From CF-39 sp035651155 (GTDB taxonomy: Bacteria > Chloroflexota > Limnocylindria > P2-11E), in NCBI GenBank assembly GCA_035651155.1, contig DASRGG010000035.1, positions 39,918 to 103,917 on the forward strand: a DNA stretch of 64,000 nt, written 5' to 3'. A model generated the notes under the pieces. The model saw only the letters and a program-made list of their open reading frames with translations, was not told the origin of the DNA and made no database searches. Below are positions 7,833-16,207 of the stretch, piece by piece. The position numbers and the translations under genes are program-made. Each line of letters begins with the position of its first letter. Position 1 is the stretch's first letter.

Positions 7833-8423
7833 CTAGGAGAGTCCCCCGAGGCCGAGGAGCGCCCTGGCATGCTCGATCTCGCCGAGGTGACGCGCGGCGT
7901 GCTGGAACAAGAACGCCTCGCACACGTCCGCGACGGTGATCGGCCCCGACGGCACGAGGAGACCGAGGAACGAGCTCGTACCCAGATCCGGCCGCCCGCC
8001 GCCGAACGCGTCGCGGTCGAAGAGCGCGAGGGGGGCGTTCTCGAGCGCGCTCTCGGTCTTCGCGAAGACCGCGCTCTGGTACTCGCGCCAGGCGTCCATG
8101 TCGCCGATGCGGATGCGCTCGGCCTCCTCCATCGGCGTGCCGCGGAACGGAAGCGCTCCGGCCAGGCGCACGCGCTCGGCCCAGGCGGCGCTCTCCCACA
8201 GGCTCGGCGCCCCGTCCGCGAGGAAGCGGCTCGCGGAGCGGTCCTGACTGCCGACGACGTGCGCGAGGCTGAACGCGATCGGCAGCACGCCCTTCCGCTC
8301 GACCCGATTCACCTGATCGGTCGTGAGGTCGGCGATCGCGAGGTCGAGCATGTCGTTCATCGCGGTCACGCGCGCGGTGATCGACGAGCGCCAGGCCTCG
8401 GTCGCGGGAGGCTTCTGCGACAT
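7833..8423 (-). CDS. DinB-like four-helix protein (DUF664/DinB superfamily)
   Basis: The 196-residue helical protein resembles the DinB/YfiT superfamily. It has a His in the first long helix (FSLAHVVGSQDRS), a central region, and a C-terminal FLFQHAARHLGEIEHARALLG helix carrying His ligands of the typical HxxxH metal triad. Superfamily members include bacillithiol/mycothiol S-transferases and maleylpyruvate isomerase; the substrate here is unknown. The ATG at 8423 was chosen because it starts MSQKPPATEAW and directly precedes the helical domain. It lies just after the cyclic-nucleotide-binding protein gene on the same strand. Confidence 0.7.
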   Translation of the reverse strand: MSQKPPATEAWRSSITARVTAMNDMLDLAIADLTTDQVNRVERKGVLPIAFSLAHVVGSQDRSASRFLADGAPSLWESAAWAERVRLAGALPFRGTPMEEAERIRIGDMDAWREYQSAVFAKTESALENAPLALFDRDAFGGGRPDLGTSSFLGLLVPSGPITVADVCEAFLFQHAARHLGEIEHARALLGLGGLS

Positions 8424-8433
8424 GGATCCGAGT

Positions 8434-9393
8434 CTACGTGTCGCGGATCTGCGCGAGACCGGCGGCGACCAGCATGGCGAGGCCCTCGACGACCTCGCCA
8501 CGCGTGCGGCCCGATCCGCGCACGAGCGCCGCCACGTCGGTCCGGCCGTCGAGGCGCGGAACGAGCGCGGCCACGTGCCCCGAGACGACGGCGCGGTGCG
8601 ACGCGTCGTGCACGAGCGCGCCACCGAGCTCCGCATCGGGCACCGTCACGACGCCGGGGACCGCGCGGACGCGCGCGCGATCGTCGAGACGCGCCGCGAC
8701 CTCGCGGACGCGCTCCTGATGGTGGAGGATCTCCGCCGCCACGTCCGACATCCGGAGCTCGTAGATCGAGGTCTCGCCGACGGCGGCGTAGCGCTCTCCG
8801 CGCTCGCGCTGCACGAAGTCGCCGGCGGAGGTCCGCTCGCCGTCGCGCTGCCGCTCGACCGTCCCGCGGCGGACGAGATAGAGGTCGTCGTCCCCACCCT
8901 CGATGAGCTGGTCGGGCGCGAGGTCCCGCGGGCGGAGGCGCGACACGAGCGACGCGACGATCTCGGCGGGGAGATCGCGCAGCGGACTGCGTCGTTTGAG
9001 GAACGCGTCCGCGAGGAGCAGATCGGCGCGCTCGCGCATCGCGGCGGCGAAGAGCGGCTGCTCGGCCATGAGACGGCGCAGCTCCACGCCCGGCAGCCTC
9101 AGCAGCGAGCAGCGCGTGTCGGCGACGACCGTGGCGCTGCGGTCGGTGTCCATCACGACCGCCATCTCGCCCACCAGGGCGGGCGCGCCGACCATCGCGA
9201 GCGTCCGACCCTCGCCCTGAGCGACGATGCGGAGCGATCCCTCGACGAGCAGGTACGCGTCCTCGTCGCCGCGGCGCTCCTCGATCAGCACCTCGCCCTC
9301 CCGAAGCCGAACCTCGCGCGCGCGCGACCGCAGCTGCTGACGCGCGGCGGGGGCGAGGAGGAGGAACGGTCCGAAGCGCAGCGCGCTATGCAC
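8434..9393 (-). CDS. Protein with cyclic-nucleotide-binding-like domains
   Basis: The 319-residue protein has an N-terminal cNMP-binding beta-roll (FLLLAPAARQQL, GDEDAYLLVEGSLRIV, LVGEMAVVMDTDRSATVVA). A second, poorer copy follows (ASLVSRLRPRDLAPDQLIEG, DLYLVRRGTVER). The C-terminal ~75 residues look like a small winged or PqqD-like helical domain. No HTH of the Crp type is evident, so it is probably not a classical Crp regulator. The RSATVVA segment aligns with the phosphate-binding cassette, but whether it binds cAMP cannot be judged. It follows pyrD by 49 bases on the same strand. Confidence 0.65.
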   Translation of the reverse strand: MHSALRFGPFLLLAPAARQQLRSRAREVRLREGEVLIEERRGDEDAYLLVEGSLRIVAQGEGRTLAMVGAPALVGEMAVVMDTDRSATVVADTRCSLLRLPGVELRRLMAEQPLFAAAMRERADLLLADAFLKRRSPLRDLPAEIVASLVSRLRPRDLAPDQLIEGGDDDLYLVRRGTVERQRDGERTSAGDFVQRERGERYAAVGETSIYELRMSDVAAEILHHQERVREVAARLDDRARVRAVPGVVTVPDAELGGALVHDASHRAVVSGHVAALVPRLDGRTDVAALVRGSGRTRGEVVEGLAMLVAAGLAQIRDT

Positions 9394-9442
9394 GTGCCAT
9401 CTCGCTCCGAGCGTAGCCGGAGCGCGCGCCGCGTGTGCTCGC

Positions 9443-10636
9443 TCAGTCGGGGGATGCGCGTGGTGGGAGTGCGGCGCCGATGACGTCGCGTATCGAGGTG
9501 AGCCCGTTCTCGCGCACGTACGCCGCGAGCTCTTCGATCACGCGGAGCGGAGCCGTCGGGTCGGCGAACGTCGCGGTCCCGACCTGGACCGCGGACGCGC
9601 CGGCCATGAGGAACTCGAGCGCGTCCCGCCCGCTCGTGACGCCGCCCGCGCCGATGATCGGGATCGAGACGGCCTGCGCGACCTGATACGTGAGGTGCAC
9701 GGCGATCGGGCGTATCGCCGGGCCGGAGAGACCCCCCGAGCCCGTTCCCAGGACCGGCCGCCGCTTCGCGACGTCGACGCGCATGCCGAGGACGGTGTTG
9801 ATCGCGGTGAGCGCGTCCGCGCCCGCGGCCTCGACCGCGCGCGCGACCGCGACGACGTCCGGCGCGTTCGGCGTGAGCTTCACGATGATCGGAAGGTCCG
9901 TCGCCCGGCGCACGGCGCGCGTGACCTCGGCCGCGAGCTCCGGATCGCAGCCGAAGAGCATGCCGCCCTTCACGTTCGGGCACGAGACGTTCAGCTCGAA
10001 CGCGACGACGCCCGGCGTCGACGCGAGCGCCTCGACGACGAAGACGTAGTCGTCGACGCTGTAGCCGGCGACGTTCACGATGACCGGGACCGCGAGCTTC
10101 GCCCACTTCGGGCCGTACGTCCGCGCGACCTCGAGGGCGCCCGGGTTCTCGAGGCCGATCGAGTTCAGGATGCCCGCGGGCGTCTCGGCGATGCGGTACT
10201 GCGGATTGCCGGGCCGGGCGCCGCGGGTCGTGCCCTTGTTCACGAACGCGCCGAGGCGAGAGACGTCGATGAGCTCGGCGTACTCGACGCCCTGCCCGAA
10301 CGTCCCCGACGCGGCGAGAACGGGATTCTTCAGCCGAAGGCCGCGTGCGGCCTCGACCTCGAGGTCCACGCCGTGCTCCGGAAGCACGTCACGAGGACCG
10401 GGCGCGACCATCGGCACCTCGGCGAGCCGCTCCGCGTCGATGGTCACGGGCGGCGCGGCCTCGGCGCGATCGGGCTCGCCGGTGGCCGCCTCGACGATGG
10501 ACGCGCCGTCGAGCGCCGCGAGCTCGACGGTGTCGCGCTCCTCCTCGCGCTCGCTCGCGGTCTCGAGCCGCTCTTCCGGCGAGCGCTTCACCTCGTACGG
10601 CCGCTCCACGCGCTTCCGCGGGGCGCGCCAGGGCAT
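9443..10636 (-). CDS. pyrD: Dihydroorotate dehydrogenase, catalytic subunit (class 1B)
   Basis: The 397-residue FMN enzyme oxidises dihydroorotate to orotate. Marks are NPVLAASGTFGQGVEY, NKGTTRGARPGNPQYR, SIGLENPG, FELNVSCPNVKGG with the catalytic Cys, KLTPNAPD, AINTVLGM, and GAGGVTSGRDALEFLMAGASAVQVGTA split over the FMN phosphate site. The first ~90 residues are a charged extension before the domain that ordinary PyrD proteins lack. The presence of pyrK immediately upstream identifies the NAD-dependent class 1B enzyme. The ATG overlaps the pyrK stop (ATGA). Confidence 0.93.
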   Translation of the reverse strand: MPWRAPRKRVERPYEVKRSPEERLETASEREEERDTVELAALDGASIVEAATGEPDRAEAAPPVTIDAERLAEVPMVAPGPRDVLPEHGVDLEVEAARGLRLKNPVLAASGTFGQGVEYAELIDVSRLGAFVNKGTTRGARPGNPQYRIAETPAGILNSIGLENPGALEVARTYGPKWAKLAVPVIVNVAGYSVDDYVFVVEALASTPGVVAFELNVSCPNVKGGMLFGCDPELAAEVTRAVRRATDLPIIVKLTPNAPDVVAVARAVEAAGADALTAINTVLGMRVDVAKRRPVLGTGSGGLSGPAIRPIAVHLTYQVAQAVSIPIIGAGGVTSGRDALEFLMAGASAVQVGTATFADPTAPLRVIEELAAYVRENGLTSIRDVIGAALPPRASPD

Positions 10637-11460
10637 CAGCGCACACCCACCGTCGCGGGCTCGCCCGCCTCGAACGCCACGTCGCCCAGCGGGAACACCG
10701 GACCCTCGCGGCACACCCGCGCGTTGCCGTGCGCGGTGACGATCACGCACGCGCGGCAGACGCCCATGGCGCAGCCCATGTGCTGCTCGACCGCGATCTG
10801 CGCTTCGAGCAGCGGCCGCCGCCCGGCGACGACCGGCCCGCGCGCCGCGTCGTCGCGCATGCGCCCGATCGCCGCGAGCATCGGCCACGGCCCGCACGCG
10901 AGCACCTGATCGGCCCAGGCGAGGAGATCGGGCATGACGTCGGTGACGCGCCCGCGCACGCCGAACGAGCCATCCTCCGTCGTCGTCACGTACTCGACGC
11001 CCGTGGGGAGCCGCTCGGACGGCCAGAGGTACGCGACGCTCCGTCCGCCCATGACCAGGGTGACGTTGCGGCGCGACGCCTCCTGCTCGGCGATCACGCG
11101 CATCGGCGCGATGCCGGTGCCGCCCGCGACGAGCAGCAGATTGCGGGTGTCGCGCGTCACCACGAACGCCGTGCCGAGGGGCCCGAGGAGGTCGAGGACG
11201 TCGCCCGCACGCCGTTCGGCGATCCATTCGCCGCCGGTGCCGAGCGGCTTCACGACGAGCTCGATGTCGCCGGCGCGGCGGTCGATCCGGCAGAACGAGT
11301 ACGGGCGCCGGAGCAGCGGATCCCAGCCGCGGCCCGGCCGGACGTGCACGAACTGACCGGGATTCGCGCGCTCGGCGATCCCCGGCGCGTGGACCGTGAG
11401 CAGCGTGCCGAGCTCGCCGATGCCGGTGCGCGCGACGACGCGGCCGTCCTCCAGGATCAC
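10636..11460 (-). CDS. pyrK: Dihydroorotate dehydrogenase electron-transfer subunit
   Basis: The 274-residue ferredoxin-reductase-fold protein carries FAD-binding RRPYSFCRID, the NAD-site motif LLVAGGTGIAPM, and near the C-terminus the 2Fe-2S ligands in EQHMGCAMGVCRACV. It transfers electrons from PyrD to NAD. I chose the GTG at 11460 because it overlaps the TGA of the upstream VOC gene (GTGA) and begins right before the conserved beta-barrel. Longer in-frame starts have no support. Confidence 0.9.
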   Translation of the reverse strand: MILEDGRVVARTGIGELGTLLTVHAPGIAERANPGQFVHVRPGRGWDPLLRRPYSFCRIDRRAGDIELVVKPLGTGGEWIAERRAGDVLDLLGPLGTAFVVTRDTRNLLLVAGGTGIAPMRVIAEQEASRRNVTLVMGGRSVAYLWPSERLPTGVEYVTTTEDGSFGVRGRVTDVMPDLLAWADQVLACGPWPMLAAIGRMRDDAARGPVVAGRRPLLEAQIAVEQHMGCAMGVCRACVIVTAHGNARVCREGPVFPLGDVAFEAGEPATVGVR

Positions 11461-11891
11461 CGCAGGGTCCCGACCGCGAAGGTGTAGCCGTCGGGGTCCT
11501 CGACGATGCACTCGCGCCAGCCGTGGGCGGTGTCGTGCGCCGCGACGAGGACCACCCGACCCTGTTCGCGGGCGCGCCGCTCGGCCGTGTCCGGGTCGAC
11601 GCCGAGGATCCGCAGCTCCGCGCCGAAGCCGCGCTTCCCGGGCTCGCCGAGGCGGACCGCCCAGGGCATGCCGTCGTAGGTGTGGTCGGCGTGGAGCTGC
11701 ACCCGCACGCCGTCGCGCTCGAGCGCGGCGAAGTCCACGTCGGAATAGTGGACGTGGAGCCCGAGCACCTCGCTGTAGAAGGGCAGGCTCTTCGCGACGT
11801 CGCGCACGAGCAGGTTGAGCGAGAGGCCGTGCAGCGTGCGCCCGTACTCCGCCGCGGTCATCCAGGGCTCGCCCGTGCGCTTCTTCGTCAC
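11457..11891 (-). CDS. VOC/glyoxalase-fold protein inside the pyrimidine operon
   Basis: A 144-residue protein with two beta-alpha-beta-beta-beta halves of the vicinal oxygen chelate fold. Marks are SLNLLVRDVAKSLPFYSEVLG, FGAELRILGVD and a C-terminal ECIVEDPDGYTFAVG with the usual metal-ligand Glu. No substrate can be read from the sequence. It starts with GTG one base after the carB stop and overlaps pyrK by four bases, so it is co-translated within the pyr operon. A metabolite-repair role is possible but unproven. Confidence 0.75.
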   Translation of the reverse strand: MTKKRTGEPWMTAAEYGRTLHGLSLNLLVRDVAKSLPFYSEVLGLHVHYSDVDFAALERDGVRVQLHADHTYDGMPWAVRLGEPGKRGFGAELRILGVDPDTAERRAREQGRVVLVAAHDTAHGWRECIVEDPDGYTFAVGTLR

Positions 11892-11892
11892 G

Positions 11893-14800
11893 CTAATCCG
11901 CCGCCGTCGCGGTCTGGGGCTCGCGGTACGCGACCAGCGGCGCCACGTCGTACGTTACCGCCGACGCGCGGAGCGCGGTCACCACCGCGAGCGCGGTGTC
12001 GAGCGAGGTGAGGCACGGCACGCGCGCCTCCACCGCCGCGCGCCGGATGAGGAACCCGTCGCGGTCGACGTTCTTGCCGAGCGTCGGCGTGTTCACCACG
12101 GCCGCGCACGTCCCCGAGCGGATCACCTTCAGGATTTCGTCCGTCCCCTCGGCGAGCTTTCCCACCTCGCGCACGTCGATGCCGAGCGAGCGGATGAGCG
12201 CCGCGGTCCCGCGCGTCGCGACGAGATCGTAGCCGAGCCAATGGAAGCCCTCGATGATCGGTACGACCTCGTCCTTGTCCTTGTCGGCGACGGTGACGAG
12301 GACAGAGCCGCTCGGCATCGGCGCGAGACCCGCGGCGACCAGGCTCTTCCAGAGGGCCGGCGGCAGCGAGCGGTCGACGCCCATGACCTCGCCGGTGCTC
12401 TTCATCTCCGGCCCGAGGTAGGTGTCCACGTCGAGCAGCTTCGCCATGGAGAAGACCGGCGCCTTGATCGCGACGAGCGGCTGGTCGGGCCAGATGCCGT
12501 CCGCGCGCGCGTAGCCCTGCGCCGCGAGCGTCGAGCCCAGCGCGATGCCGACCGCGAGGGAGACGAGCGGCACGCCGGTCACCTTCGTGAGGAACGGGAC
12601 GGTGCGCGAGCTGCGTGGGTTCACCTCCAACACCCAGATCCTCGGGGGGGCCTCGGGGGACGAAGCCCCCTGGTGGTCGTCCTCGACGATGAACTGGATG
12701 TTCAGCAGGCCGCGCACCGGCAATGACCGCGCGAGCAGCGCGGTGAGCTCGACGATCGTCGCGCGCTCCGCGGGGAGCAGGTTCTGCGCCGGATACATCG
12801 CGTACGAGTCGCCGGAGTGCACGCCGGCGCGCTCGATGTGCTCCATGATCCCGGCGACGAGCGTGTCCGTGCCGTCGGAGACCGCGTCGACCTCGACCTC
12901 CTTGCCGCGAAGGTACTTGTCGACGAGGACGCGCCCCGTTCCCGCCTCGAGCGCGGCGTGGAAGTACCGCTCGAGGTCCTCCGGCGCGTACACGATCTCC
13001 ATGCCGCGCCCGCCGAGCACGTACGAGGGCCGCACCAGCACCGGATAGCCGATGTCCGCCGCGATCGCGAGCGCCTCCGAGAGCGACGCCGCGGTGCCGC
13101 CGGGCGGCTGCGGCACGCCGAGCGCGTCGGCGAACTCATGGAAGCGGCGGCGGTCTTCGGCGAGCGCGATGGCGTCGGCGGACGTTCCCGCGATGCGCCC
13201 GCCGATGACAGCGATGCGGTCGGCGATGTTGAGCGCGGTCTGCCCGCCGAACTGCGTGAGCACCTGCCCCGCGCCGCGCTCGTCCTCCGCAGCGACGCCC
13301 TCGTTCTCGAGCACCGACGCGATGGACTCCTCGTCGAGCGGATCGAAGTAGAGGCGGGCGCTCGCGTCGAAGTCGGTCGAGACCGTCTCCGGATTGCTGT
13401 TCACCATGATCGGCGCGACGCCACGCTCGCGGAGCGCGGTCGCGGCCTGCACGCAGCAGCAGTCGAACTCGATGCCCTGGCCGATGCGGATCGGACCGGA
13501 GCCGATGATGATCGCCTTGTCGCCCGGCAGGGCCTCCGCCTCGTTCTCCTGCTCGAAGGTCGAGTAGAAGTACGGCGTCACCGCCTCGAACTCCGCGGCG
13601 CAGGTGTCGACCATCTTGTAGACCGGCCGGATCCCCCACTGCGTGCGCAGGCGGCGCACGTCCGCGGCGAGCATCCCGGTGAGCGTCGCGATGTCCGAGT
13701 CGCCGAAGCCGAGTCGCTTCGCGCGTCGCAGCAGGTCGGGCGTCGGCGTCTTGCCCTGCAGCTCGTCCTCGGCGAACCGGACGATCGCCGACATCTTGCG
13801 CAGGAACCACCGGTCCACGCGCGTGCGCTCGTGCAGCTCTTCGACGCTCGCGCCGCGACGCAACGCGGCGAAGATCCGCCAGAGTCGGTCGTCGGTGGGC
13901 GAGCCCGACAGGAAGCGGTCGACGAACACGGTCGGGTCGCTCACCTCGACCCACGCGGGCGACTCCCACAGCAAACCCTGGCCCTTCACCTCGAGCGAGC
14001 GGAGCGCCTTCTGCAGTGAGGCCTCGAAGGTGCGGTCGATCGCCATGACCTCACCCGTCGCCTTCATCTGCGTGCCGAGAGCGCGGTCCGCGCCCGGGAA
14101 CTTGTCGAAGGGCCAGCGCGGGATCTTGGTCACGACGTAGTCGAGCGCGGGCTCGAATGCCGCCGAGGTCTTCTTGGTCACGGCGTTCGGGATCTCGTCG
14201 AGACGCTTCCCGATCGCGATCTTCGCGGCGACGCGCGCGATCGGATACCCGGTGGCCTTCGACGCGAGCGCCGAGGACCGCGACACGCGCGGATTCACCT
14301 CGATGACGTGATACGGCGTCTGGGCCTCGGGATCCGCGCTCGGGGAGCGGTCGGGGTGCAGCGCGAACTGCACGTTGCAGCCGCCCTCGATGCCGAGCGC
14401 GCGGATGATCCGCAGCGCCGCGCTGCGGAGCATCTGGTACTCCTTGTCGGTCAGCGTCTGCGACGGCGCGACGACGATCGAGTCGCCGGTGTGCACGCCC
14501 ATCGGATCGAGGTTCTCCATGTTGCAGACGGTGATGCAGGTGTCGGCGCCGTCCCGCATGACCTCGTACTCGATCTCCTTCCATCCGACGAGCGAGCGCT
14601 CCACGAGCACCTGCCCGATCGGCGACGCCGAGATGCCGCGCGACGCGACGCGCACCAGCTCGTCGCGGTCGTGCGCGAAGCCGCCGCCGGTGCCGCCGAG
14701 CGTGAACGCCGGACGGATGACGAGCGGGAACCCGACGCGCTCGGCGAACGCGGTCGCGTCGTCGACGCTGCGCGCCGTGATCGATTCGGGCACCGGCTCG

Positions 14801-15198
14801 CCGATGGAGAGGAGCAGCTCCTTGAAGGCCTCGCGGTCCTCGGCCTGCTGGATCGCGCGGAGCGGCGTGCCGAGGAGCCGTACCGCGTAGCGCTCGAGCA
14901 CCCCGGCCTCGGCCAGCGCCACGGCGAGGTTCAGACCGGTCTGTCCGCCCAGCGTCGGCAGGAGGCCGTCGGGCCGCTCCCTCGCGATGATCCGCTCGAC
15001 CACCTCGACGGTGAGCGGCTCGATGTAGGTGACGTCCGCGATGCCCTGGTCGGTCATGATCGTCGCGGGGTTCGAGTTCACGAGGACGGTCTCGATGCCC
15101 TCCTCGCGGAGCGCGCGGCAGGCCTGAGTTCCGGCGTAGTCGAACTCCGCGGCCTGTCCGATGACGATCGGCCCGGAGCCGATGATCAGGACCTTCAT
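11893..15198 (-). CDS. carB: Carbamoyl-phosphate synthase large subunit
   Basis: At 1101 residues the length is normal. It starts MKVLIIGSGPIVIGQAAEFDY and has two ATP-grasp halves (EVNPRVSRSSALASKATGYP in the first, EVNPRSSRTVPFLTKVTGVP in the second). The second-half opening is IIIGSGPIRIGQGIEFDC, and a C-terminal MGS-like allosteric domain covers the last ~140 residues. It makes carbamoyl phosphate for pyrimidine and arginine synthesis. Both halves carry a short hydrophilic insertion just before the EVNPR strand, unusual for the family. A phzF gene separates it from carA. Confidence 0.96.
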   Translation of the reverse strand: MKVLIIGSGPIVIGQAAEFDYAGTQACRALREEGIETVLVNSNPATIMTDQGIADVTYIEPLTVEVVERIIARERPDGLLPTLGGQTGLNLAVALAEAGVLERYAVRLLGTPLRAIQQAEDREAFKELLLSIGEPVPESITARSVDDATAFAERVGFPLVIRPAFTLGGTGGGFAHDRDELVRVASRGISASPIGQVLVERSLVGWKEIEYEVMRDGADTCITVCNMENLDPMGVHTGDSIVVAPSQTLTDKEYQMLRSAALRIIRALGIEGGCNVQFALHPDRSPSADPEAQTPYHVIEVNPRVSRSSALASKATGYPIARVAAKIAIGKRLDEIPNAVTKKTSAAFEPALDYVVTKIPRWPFDKFPGADRALGTQMKATGEVMAIDRTFEASLQKALRSLEVKGQGLLWESPAWVEVSDPTVFVDRFLSGSPTDDRLWRIFAALRRGASVEELHERTRVDRWFLRKMSAIVRFAEDELQGKTPTPDLLRRAKRLGFGDSDIATLTGMLAADVRRLRTQWGIRPVYKMVDTCAAEFEAVTPYFYSTFEQENEAEALPGDKAIIIGSGPIRIGQGIEFDCCCVQAATALRERGVAPIMVNSNPETVSTDFDASARLYFDPLDEESIASVLENEGVAAEDERGAGQVLTQFGGQTALNIADRIAVIGGRIAGTSADAIALAEDRRRFHEFADALGVPQPPGGTAASLSEALAIAADIGYPVLVRPSYVLGGRGMEIVYAPEDLERYFHAALEAGTGRVLVDKYLRGKEVEVDAVSDGTDTLVAGIMEHIERAGVHSGDSYAMYPAQNLLPAERATIVELTALLARSLPVRGLLNIQFIVEDDHQGASSPEAPPRIWVLEVNPRSSRTVPFLTKVTGVPLVSLAVGIALGSTLAAQGYARADGIWPDQPLVAIKAPVFSMAKLLDVDTYLGPEMKSTGEVMGVDRSLPPALWKSLVAAGLAPMPSGSVLVTVADKDKDEVVPIIEGFHWLGYDLVATRGTAALIRSLGIDVREVGKLAEGTDEILKVIRSGTCAAVVNTPTLGKNVDRDGFLIRRAAVEARVPCLTSLDTALAVVTALRASAVTYDVAPLVAYREPQTATAAD
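12655..12670. repeat. GC hairpin inside carB (in-frame insertion)
   Basis: GGGGG-ACGAAG-CCCCC forms a 5-bp perfect stem with a small loop, flanked by further G and C runs (12644-12672). It lies where the protein gains about a dozen extra residues before the second-half EVNPR strand. It may be a small palindromic insertion domesticated in frame. Confidence 0.45.
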
Positions 15199-15238
15199 CG
15201 CGGGACCCCGCTGTACGCGACGCGGGTCCTGCCGGGGC

Positions 15239-15345
15239 TTCGCGATCCCTCACTCGCGGGAGTGTTCCCCCGCGACGGCCGTCCGGCGCCCGGTACGGTC
15301 CACGCGGGGCCCCTCGCCCGCTCGCGAGGGATTCGCTGCGTCCCG
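15239..15345. repeat. Inverted repeat in the phzF-carB gap
   Basis: GCGATCCCTCACTCGCG near 15239 is mirrored by CGCTCGCGAGGGATTCGC near 15329, allowing a long stem with about 70 bases between arms. The 181-base gap separates the upstream phzF stop from carB. The structure could attenuate or process the mRNA before carB. I see no T-run typical of an intrinsic terminator and no obvious gene in the gap. Confidence 0.35.
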
Positions 15346-15379
15346 TCACCCGCGTCGCGTGCCGCGGCGCTTCGCGCGC

Positions 15380-16207
15380 TCACAGCACGATCCATCCGCC
15401 GCCCGTCACGACCGCACGGCCGCCGACGTGGACGCTCGTGATCTCGTCCTTCGTCCCGCCGACGCGCGCGTACAGGATCGAGGGCCGTCCCATCTCGTAG
15501 CCCTGTTCGGCGACGATGCGCGTGCCGTCGGAAAGACCGTGCCGCACGAGGTAGGCGGCGAGGGGTCCGCACGCCGAGCCCGTGGCCGGGTCCTCGGCGA
15601 CGCCCTGCCAGGGCGCGTACATGCGTCCGTGCGTCGTCGATCCCCGCTCGACGGTCTCGGTCGTGAAGATGTACGCCGCCTCCGCGAGCCCGCGCGGCCG
15701 CGCGCGGCGCACGGCGTCGATGCCCGTGACCGGTACGAAGGTGAAGCGATTGCCGCTCGAGCCGACCTCGATCGGCAACGCCGCGACGAGGTCGCCCTCG
15801 GAGAGCGACAGCTGCGCCGCGATCGACGCGCGGTCGGACACGGTCTCGAAGGCCGGCAGCGGCTGTTCCATCTCCGCGAACCCGCCGCGCACGGTGACGG
15901 TCAGCGTGCCGACGCCCTCCTCGAGCCGGAGGTCGGCGTCCCTGCCGTCGGCGAGAAAGAGCGCCGCGCCCACGGTTGGATGACCCGCGAAGGGCAATTC
16001 GCGCGCGGGGGTGAAGATCCGCAGGCGGTGGTCGCCGCCCTGCCGCGGCTTGGCGATGAAGACGGTCTCGGGCAGGTTCAGCTCGTTGGCGACCGACTGC
16101 ATCTCGGCGTCGCTCACGCCCCAGCCGTCGTGGAACACCGCGAGCTGGTTGCCGCCGAACGCGCGCTCGGTGAAGACGTCGAGCAGCGCGTAGTCGTGGC
16201 GCGTCAT
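15380..16207 (-). CDS. PhzF-family isomerase-like protein
   Basis: A 275-residue PhzF/diaminopimelate-epimerase-fold protein. It begins YALLDVFTERAFGGNQLAVF and has LNLPETVFI with the catalytic Glu, FTPARELPFAGHPTVGAA, and EDPATGSACGPLAAYL. Family members act as isomerases in phenazine and other pathways; most have no known substrate. It overlaps carA by four bases and lies between carA and carB, an unusual place. It is probably co-expressed with carbamoyl-phosphate synthesis, but no direct link is known. Confidence 0.85.
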   Translation of the reverse strand: MTRHDYALLDVFTERAFGGNQLAVFHDGWGVSDAEMQSVANELNLPETVFIAKPRQGGDHRLRIFTPARELPFAGHPTVGAALFLADGRDADLRLEEGVGTLTVTVRGGFAEMEQPLPAFETVSDRASIAAQLSLSEGDLVAALPIEVGSSGNRFTFVPVTGIDAVRRARPRGLAEAAYIFTTETVERGSTTHGRMYAPWQGVAEDPATGSACGPLAAYLVRHGLSDGTRIVAEQGYEMGRPSILYARVGGTKDEITSVHVGGRAVVTGGGWIVL

